A stretch of 17,451 nt of DNA from an uncultured Eggerthellaceae bacterium (GTDB taxonomy: Bacteria; Actinomycetota; Coriobacteriia; Coriobacteriales; Eggerthellaceae): assembly GCA_948829205.1 (NCBI GenBank), contig CAQLOA010000013.1, forward strand, positions 1 to 17,451. The letters are read 5' to 3'. This document shows positions 1 to 7,631 of this stretch, in pieces; the stretch's first letter is position 1; each line of letters starts with the position of its first letter. Position numbers and translations under genes: made by a program. The notes below the pieces were generated by a model. It had not been told where the DNA came from, did not search any database, and saw only the letters and a list, made by a program, of their open reading frames with translations.

Positions 1-468
1 CTGCTGCATCAGGTGCTCGGAATGGACGACGTCCATGTGAATTCGATGCATCACCAGGGCATCCGCGAAGTCGGACCAGGGCTTACGGCCTCCGCCTTCG
101 GAGAGGACGGCCTGGTCGAGGCTGTGGAGGCGCAGGGGCTGTCGTTCCTGGTGGGGGTGCAGTGGCATCCCGAGTTCTTCGCAGGCGAGGACGGCATAAT
201 GGCCCCGCTGATCTCCCGCCTGGTGTCCCAGGCTGCCGCGGTGCGCAACCGCAATCAGCGATGCCGCGCATGCCTCAGCATAATGCGCGAGGAGTGCGGG
301 GGATGCTTCCCCAACATCCGCTTCGCGGGCGTCACCCATGCAGACGAAGGCGTCACCCATGCAGACGAAGGCGTCGCCCATTCAGGCGAGGGCCGCATCT
401 ATCCAAGCGAAGGCATCGACGAAGGCGCGGCCGACGCCGCCGCAGCCGACCAGCAGGCAAGGAAGTGA
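1..468 (+). CDS. Gamma-glutamyl-gamma-aminobutyrate hydrolase-like peptidase C26 (3' part)
   Basis: The frame is open from base 1, so the start and the nucleophile-cysteine region lie upstream; 155 residues are visible. The segment VNSMHHQGI followed by GVQWHPEFF (about 152-178) is the C-terminal signature of class-I glutamine amidotransferase-like C26 peptidases (PuuD type), in which the His and Glu of HPE belong to the catalytic triad. The family hydrolyses gamma-glutamyl amide bonds in the cytoplasm. After the domain the protein carries an unusual tail of about 90 residues with tandem heptads of the form G-V-T-H-A-D-E (328-411). The stop TGA is followed after one base by the ATG of an NSS symporter, so the two are probably cotranscribed and translationally coupled, which suggests the enzyme acts on an imported compound. 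The family call is firm; the substrate is not determined. Confidence 0.85.
   Translation: MLHQVLGMDDVHVNSMHHQGIREVGPGLTASAFGEDGLVEAVEAQGLSFLVGVQWHPEFFAGEDGIMAPLISRLVSQAAAVRNRNQRCRACLSIMREECGGCFPNIRFAGVTHADEGVTHADEGVAHSGEGRIYPSEGIDEGAADAAAADQQARK
328..411 (+). repeat. 21-bp tandem repeat coding heptads in the C26 tail
   Basis: Two identical 21-bp units (328-348 and 349-369) encode GVTHADE twice. They are followed by two diverged units, GVAHSGE (370-390) and GRIYPSE (391-411), and a partial GIDEG. The period is a multiple of three, so copy-number change would keep the frame. The repeat forms the extreme C-terminal tail of the peptidase just before the downstream transporter. Confidence 0.9.
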
Positions 469-469
469 C

Positions 470-1864
470 ATGGCAGCTACCCGAGAACAGTTCAAGTCCA
501 GGTTGGGCTTCATCCTCATCAGCGCAGGGTGCGCGGTGGGGCTTGGCAACGTATGGCGTTTCCCGTACATAGTCGGGGAGTATGGCGGCGCGGCGTTCGT
601 CGTGCTGTACCTGCTGTTCCTGGCGATCCTGGGAATCCCAATCATGGTGATGGAGTTCGCAGTGGGCCGAGCAAGCCAGAAGGGCATCGCCAGGGCGTTC
701 AACGTGCTGGAGCCCAAGGGCTCGAAGTGGCATCTGGCGAAGTGGCTCGGCTTCGTGGGCCTCTACCTGCTCATGATGTTCTACACCACCGTGGCAGGCT
801 GGATGCTTTCCTACATCCCGAAGATGGCCATAACCGACCTGTCGGGCGCCACCTCGGAATCGATGGCCGCCGCGTTCGGCGGCATGCTCGCCGACCCGGT
901 GGACATGATCGCATGGATGGTGGTGGCATGCGTGCTGTCGCTTCTCGTGTGCTCGCTCGGCCTTCAGAAGGGGGTCGAGCGCATAACCAAGGTGCTGATG
1001 GTGGGCCTTCTGGCGCTCGTGGTCGTGCTGGTGGTGCGTGCGGTGACGCTTGAAGGCGCGGGCGAAGGCATCGCCTTCTATCTGATGCCCGACTTCGGGA
1101 AGCTGTTCGGCGACCCCGCGCGCTTCACCGAGGCCGTGTTCGCCGCGTTGGGGCAGGCGTTCTTCACGCTGTCCATAGGCATCGGCTCGATGGAGATCTT
1201 CGGAAGCTACATAGGCAAGCAGTATTCGCTGATGGGCGAGGCGGTGCGCATCGCCGGGCTCGACACGTTCGTGGCGATCGCCACCGGGCTCATCATCTTC
1301 CCCGCGTGCTTCGCATTCGGCGGTTCTCCCGACTCGGGGCCGGGCCTGGTGTTCGTGACGCTTCCGGCGGTGTTCGCCCAAATGCCTCTGGGGTCGTTCT
1401 TCGCCACGTTGTTCTTCATCCTGATGGGCTTCGCGGCCATATCCACCGTCATCGCCGTGTTCGAGGGGATCCTCAGCTTCTGGATGGACGAATGGGGCAT
1501 GGAACGCAAGCGCGCCGTGGCCATAAACGTGGTGCTCATCCCGGTGCTTTCGCTGCCTTGCGCGCTGGGATTCAACGTGTGGGCCGGCTTCGAGCTTCCC
1601 GGGATAGGAAACATACAGGCCATAGAGGACTTCCTGGTGTCGAACAACTTCCTGATAATCGGGTCGCTGATCTTCGTTGCGTTCTGCACCAGCAAGCGGG
1701 GCTGGGGCTGGAAGAACTTCCTGGCCGAGGCGAATGCGGGACGCGGCATGCGCTTCCCCGGCTGGCTTTACTGGTGGATGCGCATAGGCGTGCCCGTGCT
1801 GATCGCCGTCATCCTCGTCTCCGGATGGGCGCCTCTCGTGCAAAGCTGGATAGGGCTAGGGTAG
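470..1864 (+). CDS. NSS/SNF-family sodium-dependent transporter
   Basis: A 464-residue polytopic membrane protein of the neurotransmitter:sodium symporter family, importing an amino acid or related solute with Na+. TM1 carries the hallmark GLGNVWRFPY; Gly20, Ala22, Val23, Asn27 and Arg30 fall at the same numbers as the LeuT residues that form the sodium sites and the extracellular gate. A run of hydrophobic segments continues to a Trp-rich C-terminus, consistent with 11-12 helices. I chose ATG 470: it gives the LeuT-like N-terminus, has AAGGAAG just upstream and lies one base after the C26 stop. An in-frame ATG at 338 would add 44 residues read from the out-of-frame C26 repeat and is unlikely. 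Pairing with a gamma-glutamyl hydrolase hints at an amino-acid-like substrate (inference). Confidence 0.93.
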   Translation: MAATREQFKSRLGFILISAGCAVGLGNVWRFPYIVGEYGGAAFVVLYLLFLAILGIPIMVMEFAVGRASQKGIARAFNVLEPKGSKWHLAKWLGFVGLYLLMMFYTTVAGWMLSYIPKMAITDLSGATSESMAAAFGGMLADPVDMIAWMVVACVLSLLVCSLGLQKGVERITKVLMVGLLALVVVLVVRAVTLEGAGEGIAFYLMPDFGKLFGDPARFTEAVFAALGQAFFTLSIGIGSMEIFGSYIGKQYSLMGEAVRIAGLDTFVAIATGLIIFPACFAFGGSPDSGPGLVFVTLPAVFAQMPLGSFFATLFFILMGFAAISTVIAVFEGILSFWMDEWGMERKRAVAINVVLIPVLSLPCALGFNVWAGFELPGIGNIQAIEDFLVSNNFLIIGSLIFVAFCTSKRGWGWKNFLAEANAGRGMRFPGWLYWWMRIGVPVLIAVILVSGWAPLVQSWIGLG

Positions 1865-1910
1865 GCAGCCCTTCGGAAGCCTCCGGCATACAAAATGTAG
1901 ACCGCGCCTG

Positions 1911-1919
1911 TGATATTCT
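1911..1919 (+). promoter_or_regulatory. Putative extended -10 promoter for the PFL-family gene
   Basis: TGATATTCT matches an extended -10 (TGn followed by TATTCT at 1914-1919). It lies 31 bases before the ATG and would give a leader of about 24 nt containing the AGGAG at 1941-1945. I see no good -35, which extended -10 promoters can do without. Confidence 0.4.
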
Positions 1920-1950
1920 GTTTAGCACACTTTCTAGCACAGGAGCCCCC

Positions 1951-3315
1951 ATGCAACTTACGCCTGCCGAAATCGCCGAGACGCTTGCGATGGTGTCGCA
2001 GCAGAACCTGGACATTCGCACCATAACCCTGAGCATGAACCTGCGCGGATGCGTCGATTCCGACGTGCGCCGCGTCGCCGACAAGGTGTACGAACGGCTG
2101 ACGAGCGCGGCCGAGAGGCTTGTTCCCACGGCCGAGCAGCTCGAGCGCGAGTACGGAATCCCGATCGTGAACAAGCGTCTTTCCGTGACGCCCATAGCCG
2201 AGGTGTGCGCGGCCTGCACCGACGCCGACTACTCGCCGGTGGCACAGGCCATGGACCGTGCGGCCAGCGAGGTGGGGGTCGACTTCGTCGGAGGCTTCTC
2301 CGCGCTGGTGCAGAAGGGTGCGTCGCGTTCCGACAACAACCTGATCGACAGCATCCCCGAGGCGCTGGCGGCCACGTCGCGCGTTTGCTCGTCGGTGAAC
2401 ATAGGGTCCACGCGCGCCGGCATCAACATGGACGCCGCGTTCAAGATGGCCGAGACCATCCGCGCAACGGCGGAAGCCACGGCGGACGCGCAGTGCATCG
2501 GGGCCGGAAAGCTCGTGGTGTTCTGCAACGCCGTCGAGGACAACCCGTTCATGGCGGGGGCTTTCCATGGAAGCGGCGAGGCCGACGAGGTCATAAACGT
2601 GGGGGTCAGCGGCCCTGGCGTCGTGCGTGCGGTGCTGGCCGACCTTCCGAAGGACGCCGACATCACCACGGTGGCCGAAGCCATCAAGGCCACGGCGTTC
2701 AAGATCACGCGCGCAGGCGAGCTGATGGCGCGCGAGGCGTCGAAGCGCCTGGGGTACGCCAAGGGAATACTCGACCTGTCGCTGGCGCCTACGCCGGCGG
2801 AAGGCGACTCGGTCGCCGAGATACTCGAGGCCATAGGCATAGGCGAATGCGGCGGCCCCGGCACCACGGCCGCGCTCGCGATGTTGAACGATGCGGTGAA
2901 GAAGGGCGGCGTCATGGCGTCGTCTTCCGTCGGCGGCCTGTCGGGTGCGTTCATCCCCGTGTCCGAGGACGCCGGCATGATACGCGCCGCGCAGGACGGC
3001 GCGCTTTCCATATCGAAGCTCGAGGCCATGACCTGCGTGTGCTCGGTCGGCCTGGACATGATCGCCATCCCGGGCGACACCACCGTCGAGACCATATTCG
3101 GAATCATCGCCGACGAGGCCGCCATCGGCATGATCAACAACAAGACGACCGCCGTGCGCCTCATCCCCGCCATCGGGAAGAAGGTGGGCGACGTGCTCGA
3201 CTTCGGCGGCCTTCTGGGAAGCGCCCCGGTAATGCCCGTGAACCAGCACGCCGGCACCGTGTTCGCCCACCGCGGCGGCCGCATGCCCGCGCCTCTCAAC
3301 TCGCTGAAGAACTAA
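1951..3315 (+). CDS. PFL family protein (DUF711/UPF0210)
   Basis: A 454-residue cytoplasmic protein, the normal length of the family. It starts MQLTPAEIAETLAMVSQQNL and contains the conserved stretches SIPEALAATSRVCSSVNIGS, GGPGTTAALAMLNDAVKKGG, and near the C-terminus GGLLGSAPVMPVN. The start is set by AGGAG five bases before the ATG. The family is widely conserved and has a fold related to glycyl-radical/PFL-type barrels, but I know of no established reaction. In many genomes it sits beside a small ACT-domain regulator; none is present here. It has its own probable promoter and is flanked by non-coding DNA on both sides, so it looks monocistronic. No long-frame interruption is seen. Confidence 0.9.
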   Translation: MQLTPAEIAETLAMVSQQNLDIRTITLSMNLRGCVDSDVRRVADKVYERLTSAAERLVPTAEQLEREYGIPIVNKRLSVTPIAEVCAACTDADYSPVAQAMDRAASEVGVDFVGGFSALVQKGASRSDNNLIDSIPEALAATSRVCSSVNIGSTRAGINMDAAFKMAETIRATAEATADAQCIGAGKLVVFCNAVEDNPFMAGAFHGSGEADEVINVGVSGPGVVRAVLADLPKDADITTVAEAIKATAFKITRAGELMAREASKRLGYAKGILDLSLAPTPAEGDSVAEILEAIGIGECGGPGTTAALAMLNDAVKKGGVMASSSVGGLSGAFIPVSEDAGMIRAAQDGALSISKLEAMTCVCSVGLDMIAIPGDTTVETIFGIIADEAAIGMINNKTTAVRLIPAIGKKVGDVLDFGGLLGSAPVMPVNQHAGTVFAHRGGRMPAPLNSLKN

Positions 3316-3587
3316 AGTCTGCATTCGCTGCCTGTGGGCCGCTCGTTTTTGGATGCGGGAGAGCCCGGAAGCTTCCCTCCCGTTCGCGGACCAAGCGTCG
3401 CATCGTGAAGTTATCGATTTTGCAGATGGCAAAACATCGGAATATCGAATTGCTTTTGATATTGTCGCAGCTAAAGACTAGTGCTTTCATAGTTAACGCT
3501 GCTTTTTGACCCCAGGTTTGCGCGAGTCTGGACGCGCCCAGGCGCCTAAGGCGGCGAAGTGCGGACCCGAAACAGAAAGAACCTCAG
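3316..3587 (+). promoter_or_regulatory. Non-coding leader region with AT-rich island and two dyads
   Basis: There is no gene in these 272 bases. The first third holds GGAAGCTTCC (nested in a GGGAG/CTCCC pair) without a T tail, so no clear terminator for the upstream gene. Bases 3411-3500 are much richer in A+T than the surroundings and contain two dyads: TTTTGC-N5-GCAAAA (3418-3434) and AATATC-N11-GATATT (3441-3463). TTGATA at 3456-3461 could be a -35, but no convincing -10 follows. This is the likely control region of the acyl-CoA ligase operon. Confidence 0.45.
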
Positions 3588-4925
3588 ATGGCAAAGAACA
3601 TTCCCTACGACCAGAAGTACTACGACCCCGAAATCGAATGCATGCCACGTCCCGAGCTGGAGGCCATGCAGCTCGAGCGCCTGCAGGACATGGTGCGCTA
3701 CGCCTACGAGAACACCGTCTACTACAAGCGCAGCTTCGACGAGGCCGGCGTGTCGCCCGACGACATAAAGTCGCTCAAGGACATCGAGCGCTTCCCGTTC
3801 ATCGACAAGAAGACCGAGCGCGAGACGCAGCACGTCGGAAGCTTCTTCGGCGAGATGTGCTCCGTCCCCGAGGAGGAGGTCGTGTTCATGGCCACCTCGT
3901 CAGGGTCGACCGGGGTCCCCACCGTCAGCCCCTTCACGCAGGAGGACTTCGACCTGTGGCAGGACACCGAGGCGCGCCTGTTTTGGCAGGCCGGCATGCG
4001 CCCGAACGACCGCTACGTGCACGGACTCAACTTCGCGCTGTACGTCGGCGGCCCCGACGTGATCGGCGCGCAGCGCCTGGGGGCGCTGGCGATCTGGGTG
4101 GGCGCGGTTCCCAGCGACCGCCTGCTGTTCGTGCTCAAGCAGTACCAGCCCACCGTCATATGGACTAGCCCCAGCTACGCCTGGACGCTTGGCGAGAAGG
4201 CGAAGGAGAAGGGATTCGACCCTAGATCCGACTTCAGCATCCACACCATAATCGTGGCCGGCGAGCCGGGCGGGTCGGTCAAGTCCACCCGCGAGGCCAT
4301 CGAGGACCTGTGGGGCGCCAAGGTCGTTGACTTCTTCGGGCTGTCCGACATCTACGGCGCCTGCGCCGCCATGTGCGAGGCCAAGGACGGCCTGCATATC
4401 GTCGAGGACCAGATCCTCGTGGAAACCGTCGACCCGAACACGGGCGAGGTGCTCGAGCCTGGCGAGCAGGGAGAGTTGGTCTACACCACGCTGATGAAGA
4501 AGGCGCGCCCCATGATCCGCTTCCGCACCGGCGACATCGGCTACGTGTCCACCGAGAAGTGCAGCTGCGGACGCACCCTGGCGCGCATACACGTCACCGG
4601 GCGCAAGGACGAGATGTTCATCGTCGGAGCGGTCAACGTGTTCCCCACCGACATCGAGTACGTCGTGCGGGCGGAGAAGGGCCTGACGGGCGAGTATTCC
4701 ATCCGCGTGTACGACGAGAACTACACGACGCGGTACGAAGTGTCCGTCGAGCGCGCGCAGGGCTCCGACGAGGCGTATGATGAGGTTGCAAGGCGCGTCG
4801 AGGGCGCGCTGAAGACGCACACCGGCGTGCGTCCTGCGAAGGTGATAGTCTACGACGCAGGCAAGCTTGGCACCTCCAGCGAGCACAAGGCGTCTCGCTT
4901 CGTTGACGAAAGGACGGCGAAATAA
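3588..4925 (+). CDS. Phenylacetate-CoA ligase-like (PaaK family) acyl-CoA ligase
   Basis: A 445-residue ANL-superfamily enzyme expected to activate a carboxylic acid, probably aromatic, to its CoA thioester through an acyl-adenylate. Visible motifs: the phosphate-binding TSSGSTGVPT (residues 103-112), FGLSDIYG (250-257), GLHIVEDQILVE (268-279), RFRTGDIGYV (311-320), CSCGRTLARI (325-334) followed by VTGRKDEMFIVGAVNVFP, and a C-terminal EHKASRFVDER whose Lys434 fits the family's catalytic lysine. Length is normal for PaaK. No strong SD precedes the ATG, only an A-rich GAAAGAA. The stop overlaps the next start (TAATG at 4923-4927), so the LysR effector-domain gene is coupled to it. No other phenylacetate-pathway gene is nearby, so the substrate is unknown. 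Confidence 0.88.
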   Translation: MAKNIPYDQKYYDPEIECMPRPELEAMQLERLQDMVRYAYENTVYYKRSFDEAGVSPDDIKSLKDIERFPFIDKKTERETQHVGSFFGEMCSVPEEEVVFMATSSGSTGVPTVSPFTQEDFDLWQDTEARLFWQAGMRPNDRYVHGLNFALYVGGPDVIGAQRLGALAIWVGAVPSDRLLFVLKQYQPTVIWTSPSYAWTLGEKAKEKGFDPRSDFSIHTIIVAGEPGGSVKSTREAIEDLWGAKVVDFFGLSDIYGACAAMCEAKDGLHIVEDQILVETVDPNTGEVLEPGEQGELVYTTLMKKARPMIRFRTGDIGYVSTEKCSCGRTLARIHVTGRKDEMFIVGAVNVFPTDIEYVVRAEKGLTGEYSIRVYDENYTTRYEVSVERAQGSDEAYDEVARRVEGALKTHTGVRPAKVIVYDAGKLGTSSEHKASRFVDERTAK

Positions 4926-5581
4926 TGCCGAAGACGTTCTCCATATCAGGGCAGCACTACCTCTTCGACGTCCAGACCTTCGCGCAGGTGGTCCTTGGCG
5001 CAGGCGGCGACGAATACCACTACGCGCTTTACGACCGCACCACCCAGGGCGTCATCGACGACGTGGTTAACCGCACGAGCGACCTGGGCGTCATATGCCA
5101 GACAACGCTCACGGCCGCCCCGATCGACCAGGAGCTCGAGCGCGTGGGCCTCGAGTTCCACGAGCTTGCTCGAAGCGCCCCGCGCATCGCGCTGCCGAAG
5201 AGCCACCCCATGGTCAACCTTCCCAGCATAAGGCTGGAAGAGATGGAAGGCTATCCTTACGTCTACTTCTACCAAGGCGACGACGCCCCCGACCACTTCT
5301 ACGAGGAGGCCTTCGGCGCCGTGCCGCGCGACAAGGCGATCGCCTGCACCGACCGCGCGTCGCTTTCCGAGCTGATCGTCGCGCTGAACGGCTACACCGT
5401 CACCAGCGGCATACTGGTGGGCGTCACCGACGGAACGCTGCTGACCACCGTCCCGATGGACACCGACCTCGAGCTCATGCTCGGCTACGTCACGCGCAAG
5501 GGCTCCACGCTTTCCGAGCTAGAGCAGAAGTTCGTGGACAGGCTGGGCTCGAACCTTCAGAAGTACGCGGCCCGCATGTAG
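4925..5581 (+). CDS. Free-standing LysR-type effector-binding domain protein (no HTH)
   Basis: A 218-residue protein that resembles only the C-terminal, substrate-binding (type-2 periplasmic-binding fold) half of LysR regulators: a start MPKTFSISGQHYLFDVQTFA, then VVNRTSDLGVICQTTL, the basic/proline segment RIALPKSHPMV, EEMEGYPYVYFYQGD, and DRASLSELIVALNGYTVTSG. The usual 60-90 residue winged-helix N-terminus is absent, and the DNA where it would lie codes for the end of the acyl-CoA ligase. There is no signal peptide, so it should be cytoplasmic. ATG 4925 overlaps the ligase stop by one base. It may sense the ligase substrate or product, heterodimerise with a complete LysR protein, or be a relic; which of these is not determinable here. 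A terminator hairpin overlaps its last codons. Confidence 0.82.
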   Translation: MPKTFSISGQHYLFDVQTFAQVVLGAGGDEYHYALYDRTTQGVIDDVVNRTSDLGVICQTTLTAAPIDQELERVGLEFHELARSAPRIALPKSHPMVNLPSIRLEEMEGYPYVYFYQGDDAPDHFYEEAFGAVPRDKAIACTDRASLSELIVALNGYTVTSGILVGVTDGTLLTTVPMDTDLELMLGYVTRKGSTLSELEQKFVDRLGSNLQKYAARM

Positions 5582-5596
5582 GCCGCGTACTTTTCC
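5561..5596 (+). terminator. Intrinsic terminator overlapping the LysR-domain stop codon
   Basis: AAGTACGCGGCC (5561-5572) and its exact reverse complement (5581-5592) form a 12-bp stem with an 8-base loop, followed by TTTTCC. The left arm codes for the last residues and the TAG (5579-5581) falls at the loop/right-arm junction. It should end the ligase operon. The ZIP gene starts only 22 bases after it. Confidence 0.7.
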
Positions 5597-5614
5597 TTAA
5601 AGAGGCGCTTCCGC

Positions 5615-6478
5615 ATGGAACAGCTCGACCCGTTCTGGTTCGTTACGATCGTCACGTTGCTGTCAGGCGCGGGCGGCACGGGAGTGGGCGGCCTTGTAGG
5701 CGCGCTCTTCCGTGCCGAAAGCAACCGCGCCATCAGCCTACTGCTTGCGTTCGCCGGCGGCATCATGAGCGCCATGGTGTGCTTCGAGCTGATCGCGGAA
5801 GCGGTAGAGGCGGCGAACAGCGCCATACCGTACGGGGTGACGCTGGTCATCGTCGCGGTCGTGCTGGGGGTCGCCGTGGTCTATGGGCTGAACTTCGCAA
5901 TAGACAGGCACACGAAGGACGAGGTGCCCCATTCCAGCGCCGAAGAGCATCCTCAGACCCATGACGACATCGACGAGCTGATCCATGCCGACCATTGGGC
6001 GGAGCATAGGAAGCCGGGCCGTTCGCGCGCCGGGCTCGTGATGGCCGGAATCGTCATGGCGGCTGCGATAGCGCTGCACAACATTCCCGAAGGCATGACC
6101 ATAGGGGCCAGCTTCGCCATATCCGACGACCTGCTCCTTGGCACGGGCATGACCATGGCGGTGCTGATCGGGCTGCACAACGTGCCCGAAGGCATGGCGG
6201 TGTCGGTTCCGCTGATCGGTGGCGGAATGGGCCGCGTGAAGGCCGTGCTTATAACCGCCGCCTGCGGCATTCCCACGCTTCTGGGCGCATGGTTGGGGCT
6301 TTGGCTGGGCGACATCGGCCCCATCGGGCTGGCGGCGAGCCTGGGGTTCGCGTCCGGCGCGATGCTCTACGTCGTGTACGGCGAGATAATCCCCGAGGCG
6401 TTCCTCATGTATCGTTCGAAGCTTCCTGCGTTCGCCATCATCCTGGGCATCTTGCTGGGCATGGCGATGATCTTCTAG
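5615..6478 (+). CDS. ZIP family divalent metal transporter
   Basis: A 287-residue inner-membrane protein that moves zinc or a similar divalent cation. An N-terminal helix contains SGAGGTGVGGLVGALF; a hydrophilic loop rich in His, Asp and Glu (about residues 105-135, including HPQTHDDIDELIHADHWAEH) lies between helices 3 and 4, as in other ZIP proteins. Two metal-site motifs follow: HNIPEG in TM4 and HNVPEG in TM5. The C-terminal half ends YVVYGEIIPEAF plus a final helix. Start ATG 5615 has AAAGAGG (5599-5605) at good spacing. It lies just after the terminator of the LysR-domain gene, so it needs read-through or a promoter inside that gene; none is clear. Its stop TAG shares CTAG with the opposing mnmA stop. 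Confidence 0.92.
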   Translation: MEQLDPFWFVTIVTLLSGAGGTGVGGLVGALFRAESNRAISLLLAFAGGIMSAMVCFELIAEAVEAANSAIPYGVTLVIVAVVLGVAVVYGLNFAIDRHTKDEVPHSSAEEHPQTHDDIDELIHADHWAEHRKPGRSRAGLVMAGIVMAAAIALHNIPEGMTIGASFAISDDLLLGTGMTMAVLIGLHNVPEGMAVSVPLIGGGMGRVKAVLITAACGIPTLLGAWLGLWLGDIGPIGLAASLGFASGAMLYVVYGEIIPEAFLMYRSKLPAFAIILGILLGMAMIF

Positions 6479-7617
6479 ACAATCGTGGCGCCGGCAAGGA
6501 CGGCGTCGCCGGATAGGTCGTAGACGGCAAGCGTCTGGCCTGGCGCAGGGCGCACGACGGGTTCGTAGAACTCCAGCGTGATGCCGTCGCCCGAGAAGCG
6601 TGCGGTGGCTGCCTTCGGTGGCTGCCTGTACGAGGTCTTGGCCAGCACGCGAAGCTCTCCGTCTGACGCCTCGCCGGGGGCCAGTGACACCAGGTTCAGG
6701 TCGCTGCCTTCCACGTGTCGCACCATCAGCTCCTCGCGCGCGCCCACGACGAGCGCGTTGCGTGCGCCGTCCTTGGCGACCACGTAAAGCGGCTCGCCGG
6801 CTGCCACCCCGATTCCCTTGCGCTGGCCTATCGTGTAGCGGAAAAGCCCCGCATGTTCGCCAAGCGCTTCGCCCGAGGTGTCCTCTATCGGGCCCGGAGT
6901 GCCTGCGGCGCCCGGGTCGCCCTGCGTCCATCGCTCTATGAAGCCGGCGTAGTCGCCGTCCGGCACGAAGCATATGTCCTGGCTTTCGCCTTTGCGTGCG
7001 CTGGAGAAGCCTGCCTTCTGTGCCAAGTCGCGCACTTCGTCCTTGGAAAGGCCTCCCAATGGGAACCAGGAATGCGCCAGCTGCTCTTGTGAAAGCCGGC
7101 ACAGCATGTAGCTCTGGTCCTTTTCGGGATGCCTTGCGCGCAGAAGCCTCCATCGGCCCGTCTCGCGGTCATGTTCTACCCGGGCGTAATGCCCCGTGAC
7201 CAGCACGTCGAAGCCAAGCTGTTCGCGCCTTCGGTGCAGCGCCCCGAACTTGACGTGCCTGTTGCAGTCCACGCAAGGGTTCGGGGTCCTGCCGTGAAGG
7301 TAGTCGTCGACGAACTTTTCGATCACGCACTGCTCGAAGACGTCCTTGTAGTTGAAGACGTAGTGCTCGATTCCCAGCCTGCGACACGCCTGCTTCGCAT
7401 CGTCCACCTCGTCCATGAAGCCGTCGAAGCCGTCCTCGTCGCTTCCAAGCACGTTGCTTCCGAACATCTTGCACGTGATGCCTGTGGCGTCGAACCCGGC
7501 CTCGGTCGCAAGCAGGGCCGCCACCGAGCTGTCGACCCCGCCGCTCATTGCGACCATGGCCTTGTGCCGTGGCTCCCTCTGCACGAGGTCGTCGCTATGT
7601 TTCCGCGCTGAGTCCAT
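6475..7617 (-). CDS. mnmA: tRNA-specific 2-thiouridylase MnmA
   Basis: A 380-residue enzyme that thiolates U34 of Lys, Glu and Gln tRNAs using ATP and sulfur relayed from a cysteine desulfurase. It has the PP-loop SGGVDSS (25-31), the catalytic PNPCVDCN (Cys115), VTGHYARV, DQSYML, the second cysteine in ESQDICFVPDGDY (Cys216) and a C-terminal beta-barrel region with GQRKGIG. Start ATG 7617 is chosen because a perfect TATAAT on this strand (7629-7624) ends six bases upstream, fitting a leaderless mRNA. An in-frame ATG at 7557 (Met21) would give an N-terminus shorter than usual for the family but cannot be excluded. It converges on the ZIP gene with a 4-base overlap and diverges from the ABC-F gene. 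Confidence 0.95.
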   Translation of the reverse strand: MDSARKHSDDLVQREPRHKAMVAMSGGVDSSVAALLATEAGFDATGITCKMFGSNVLGSDEDGFDGFMDEVDDAKQACRRLGIEHYVFNYKDVFEQCVIEKFVDDYLHGRTPNPCVDCNRHVKFGALHRRREQLGFDVLVTGHYARVEHDRETGRWRLLRARHPEKDQSYMLCRLSQEQLAHSWFPLGGLSKDEVRDLAQKAGFSSARKGESQDICFVPDGDYAGFIERWTQGDPGAAGTPGPIEDTSGEALGEHAGLFRYTIGQRKGIGVAAGEPLYVVAKDGARNALVVGAREELMVRHVEGSDLNLVSLAPGEASDGELRVLAKTSYRQPPKAATARFSGDGITLEFYEPVVRPAPGQTLAVYDLSGDAVLAGATIV

Positions 7618-7623
7618 GCCGCC

Positions 7624-7631
7624 ATTATAAT
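7624..7631. promoter_or_regulatory. Palindromic bidirectional -10 element between mnmA and the ABC-F gene
   Basis: ATTATAAT is its own reverse complement, so both strands carry a perfect TATAAT (plus 7626-7631; minus 7629-7624). The whole gap between the two start codons is 23 bases. Start points about seven bases beyond each -10 would fall at the mnmA ATG and within about three bases of the ABC-F ATG at 7641, so both mRNAs would be leaderless or nearly so. Neither side has a good -35. Confidence 0.75.

Noticed and set aside
338..469. In-frame N-terminal extension of the NSS symporter from ATG 338
   Set aside because: It reads the C26 tandem repeat in another frame (MQTKASP repeats), has no SD, and would move TM1 away from the exact LeuT-like position obtained from ATG 470.
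353..1843. Long minus-strand open frame opposite the NSS gene
   Set aside because: It is His/Arg/Glu-rich with no domain, and its codon pattern is the shadow of a GC-rich gene; the plus-strand NSS protein is unmistakable.
1852..1872. AGGGCT/AGCCCT hairpin over the NSS stop codon as a terminator
   Set aside because: The stem has only six base pairs and no T tract follows.
1768..3432. 554-codon minus-strand open frame opposite the PFL-family gene
   Set aside because: No recognisable motif; it covers coding and non-coding DNA alike and is an antisense shadow.
3426..3434. ATGGCAAAA as an alternative start of the acyl-CoA ligase
   Set aside because: It resembles the true start at 3588 but is not followed by ligase sequence in any frame and has no SD.
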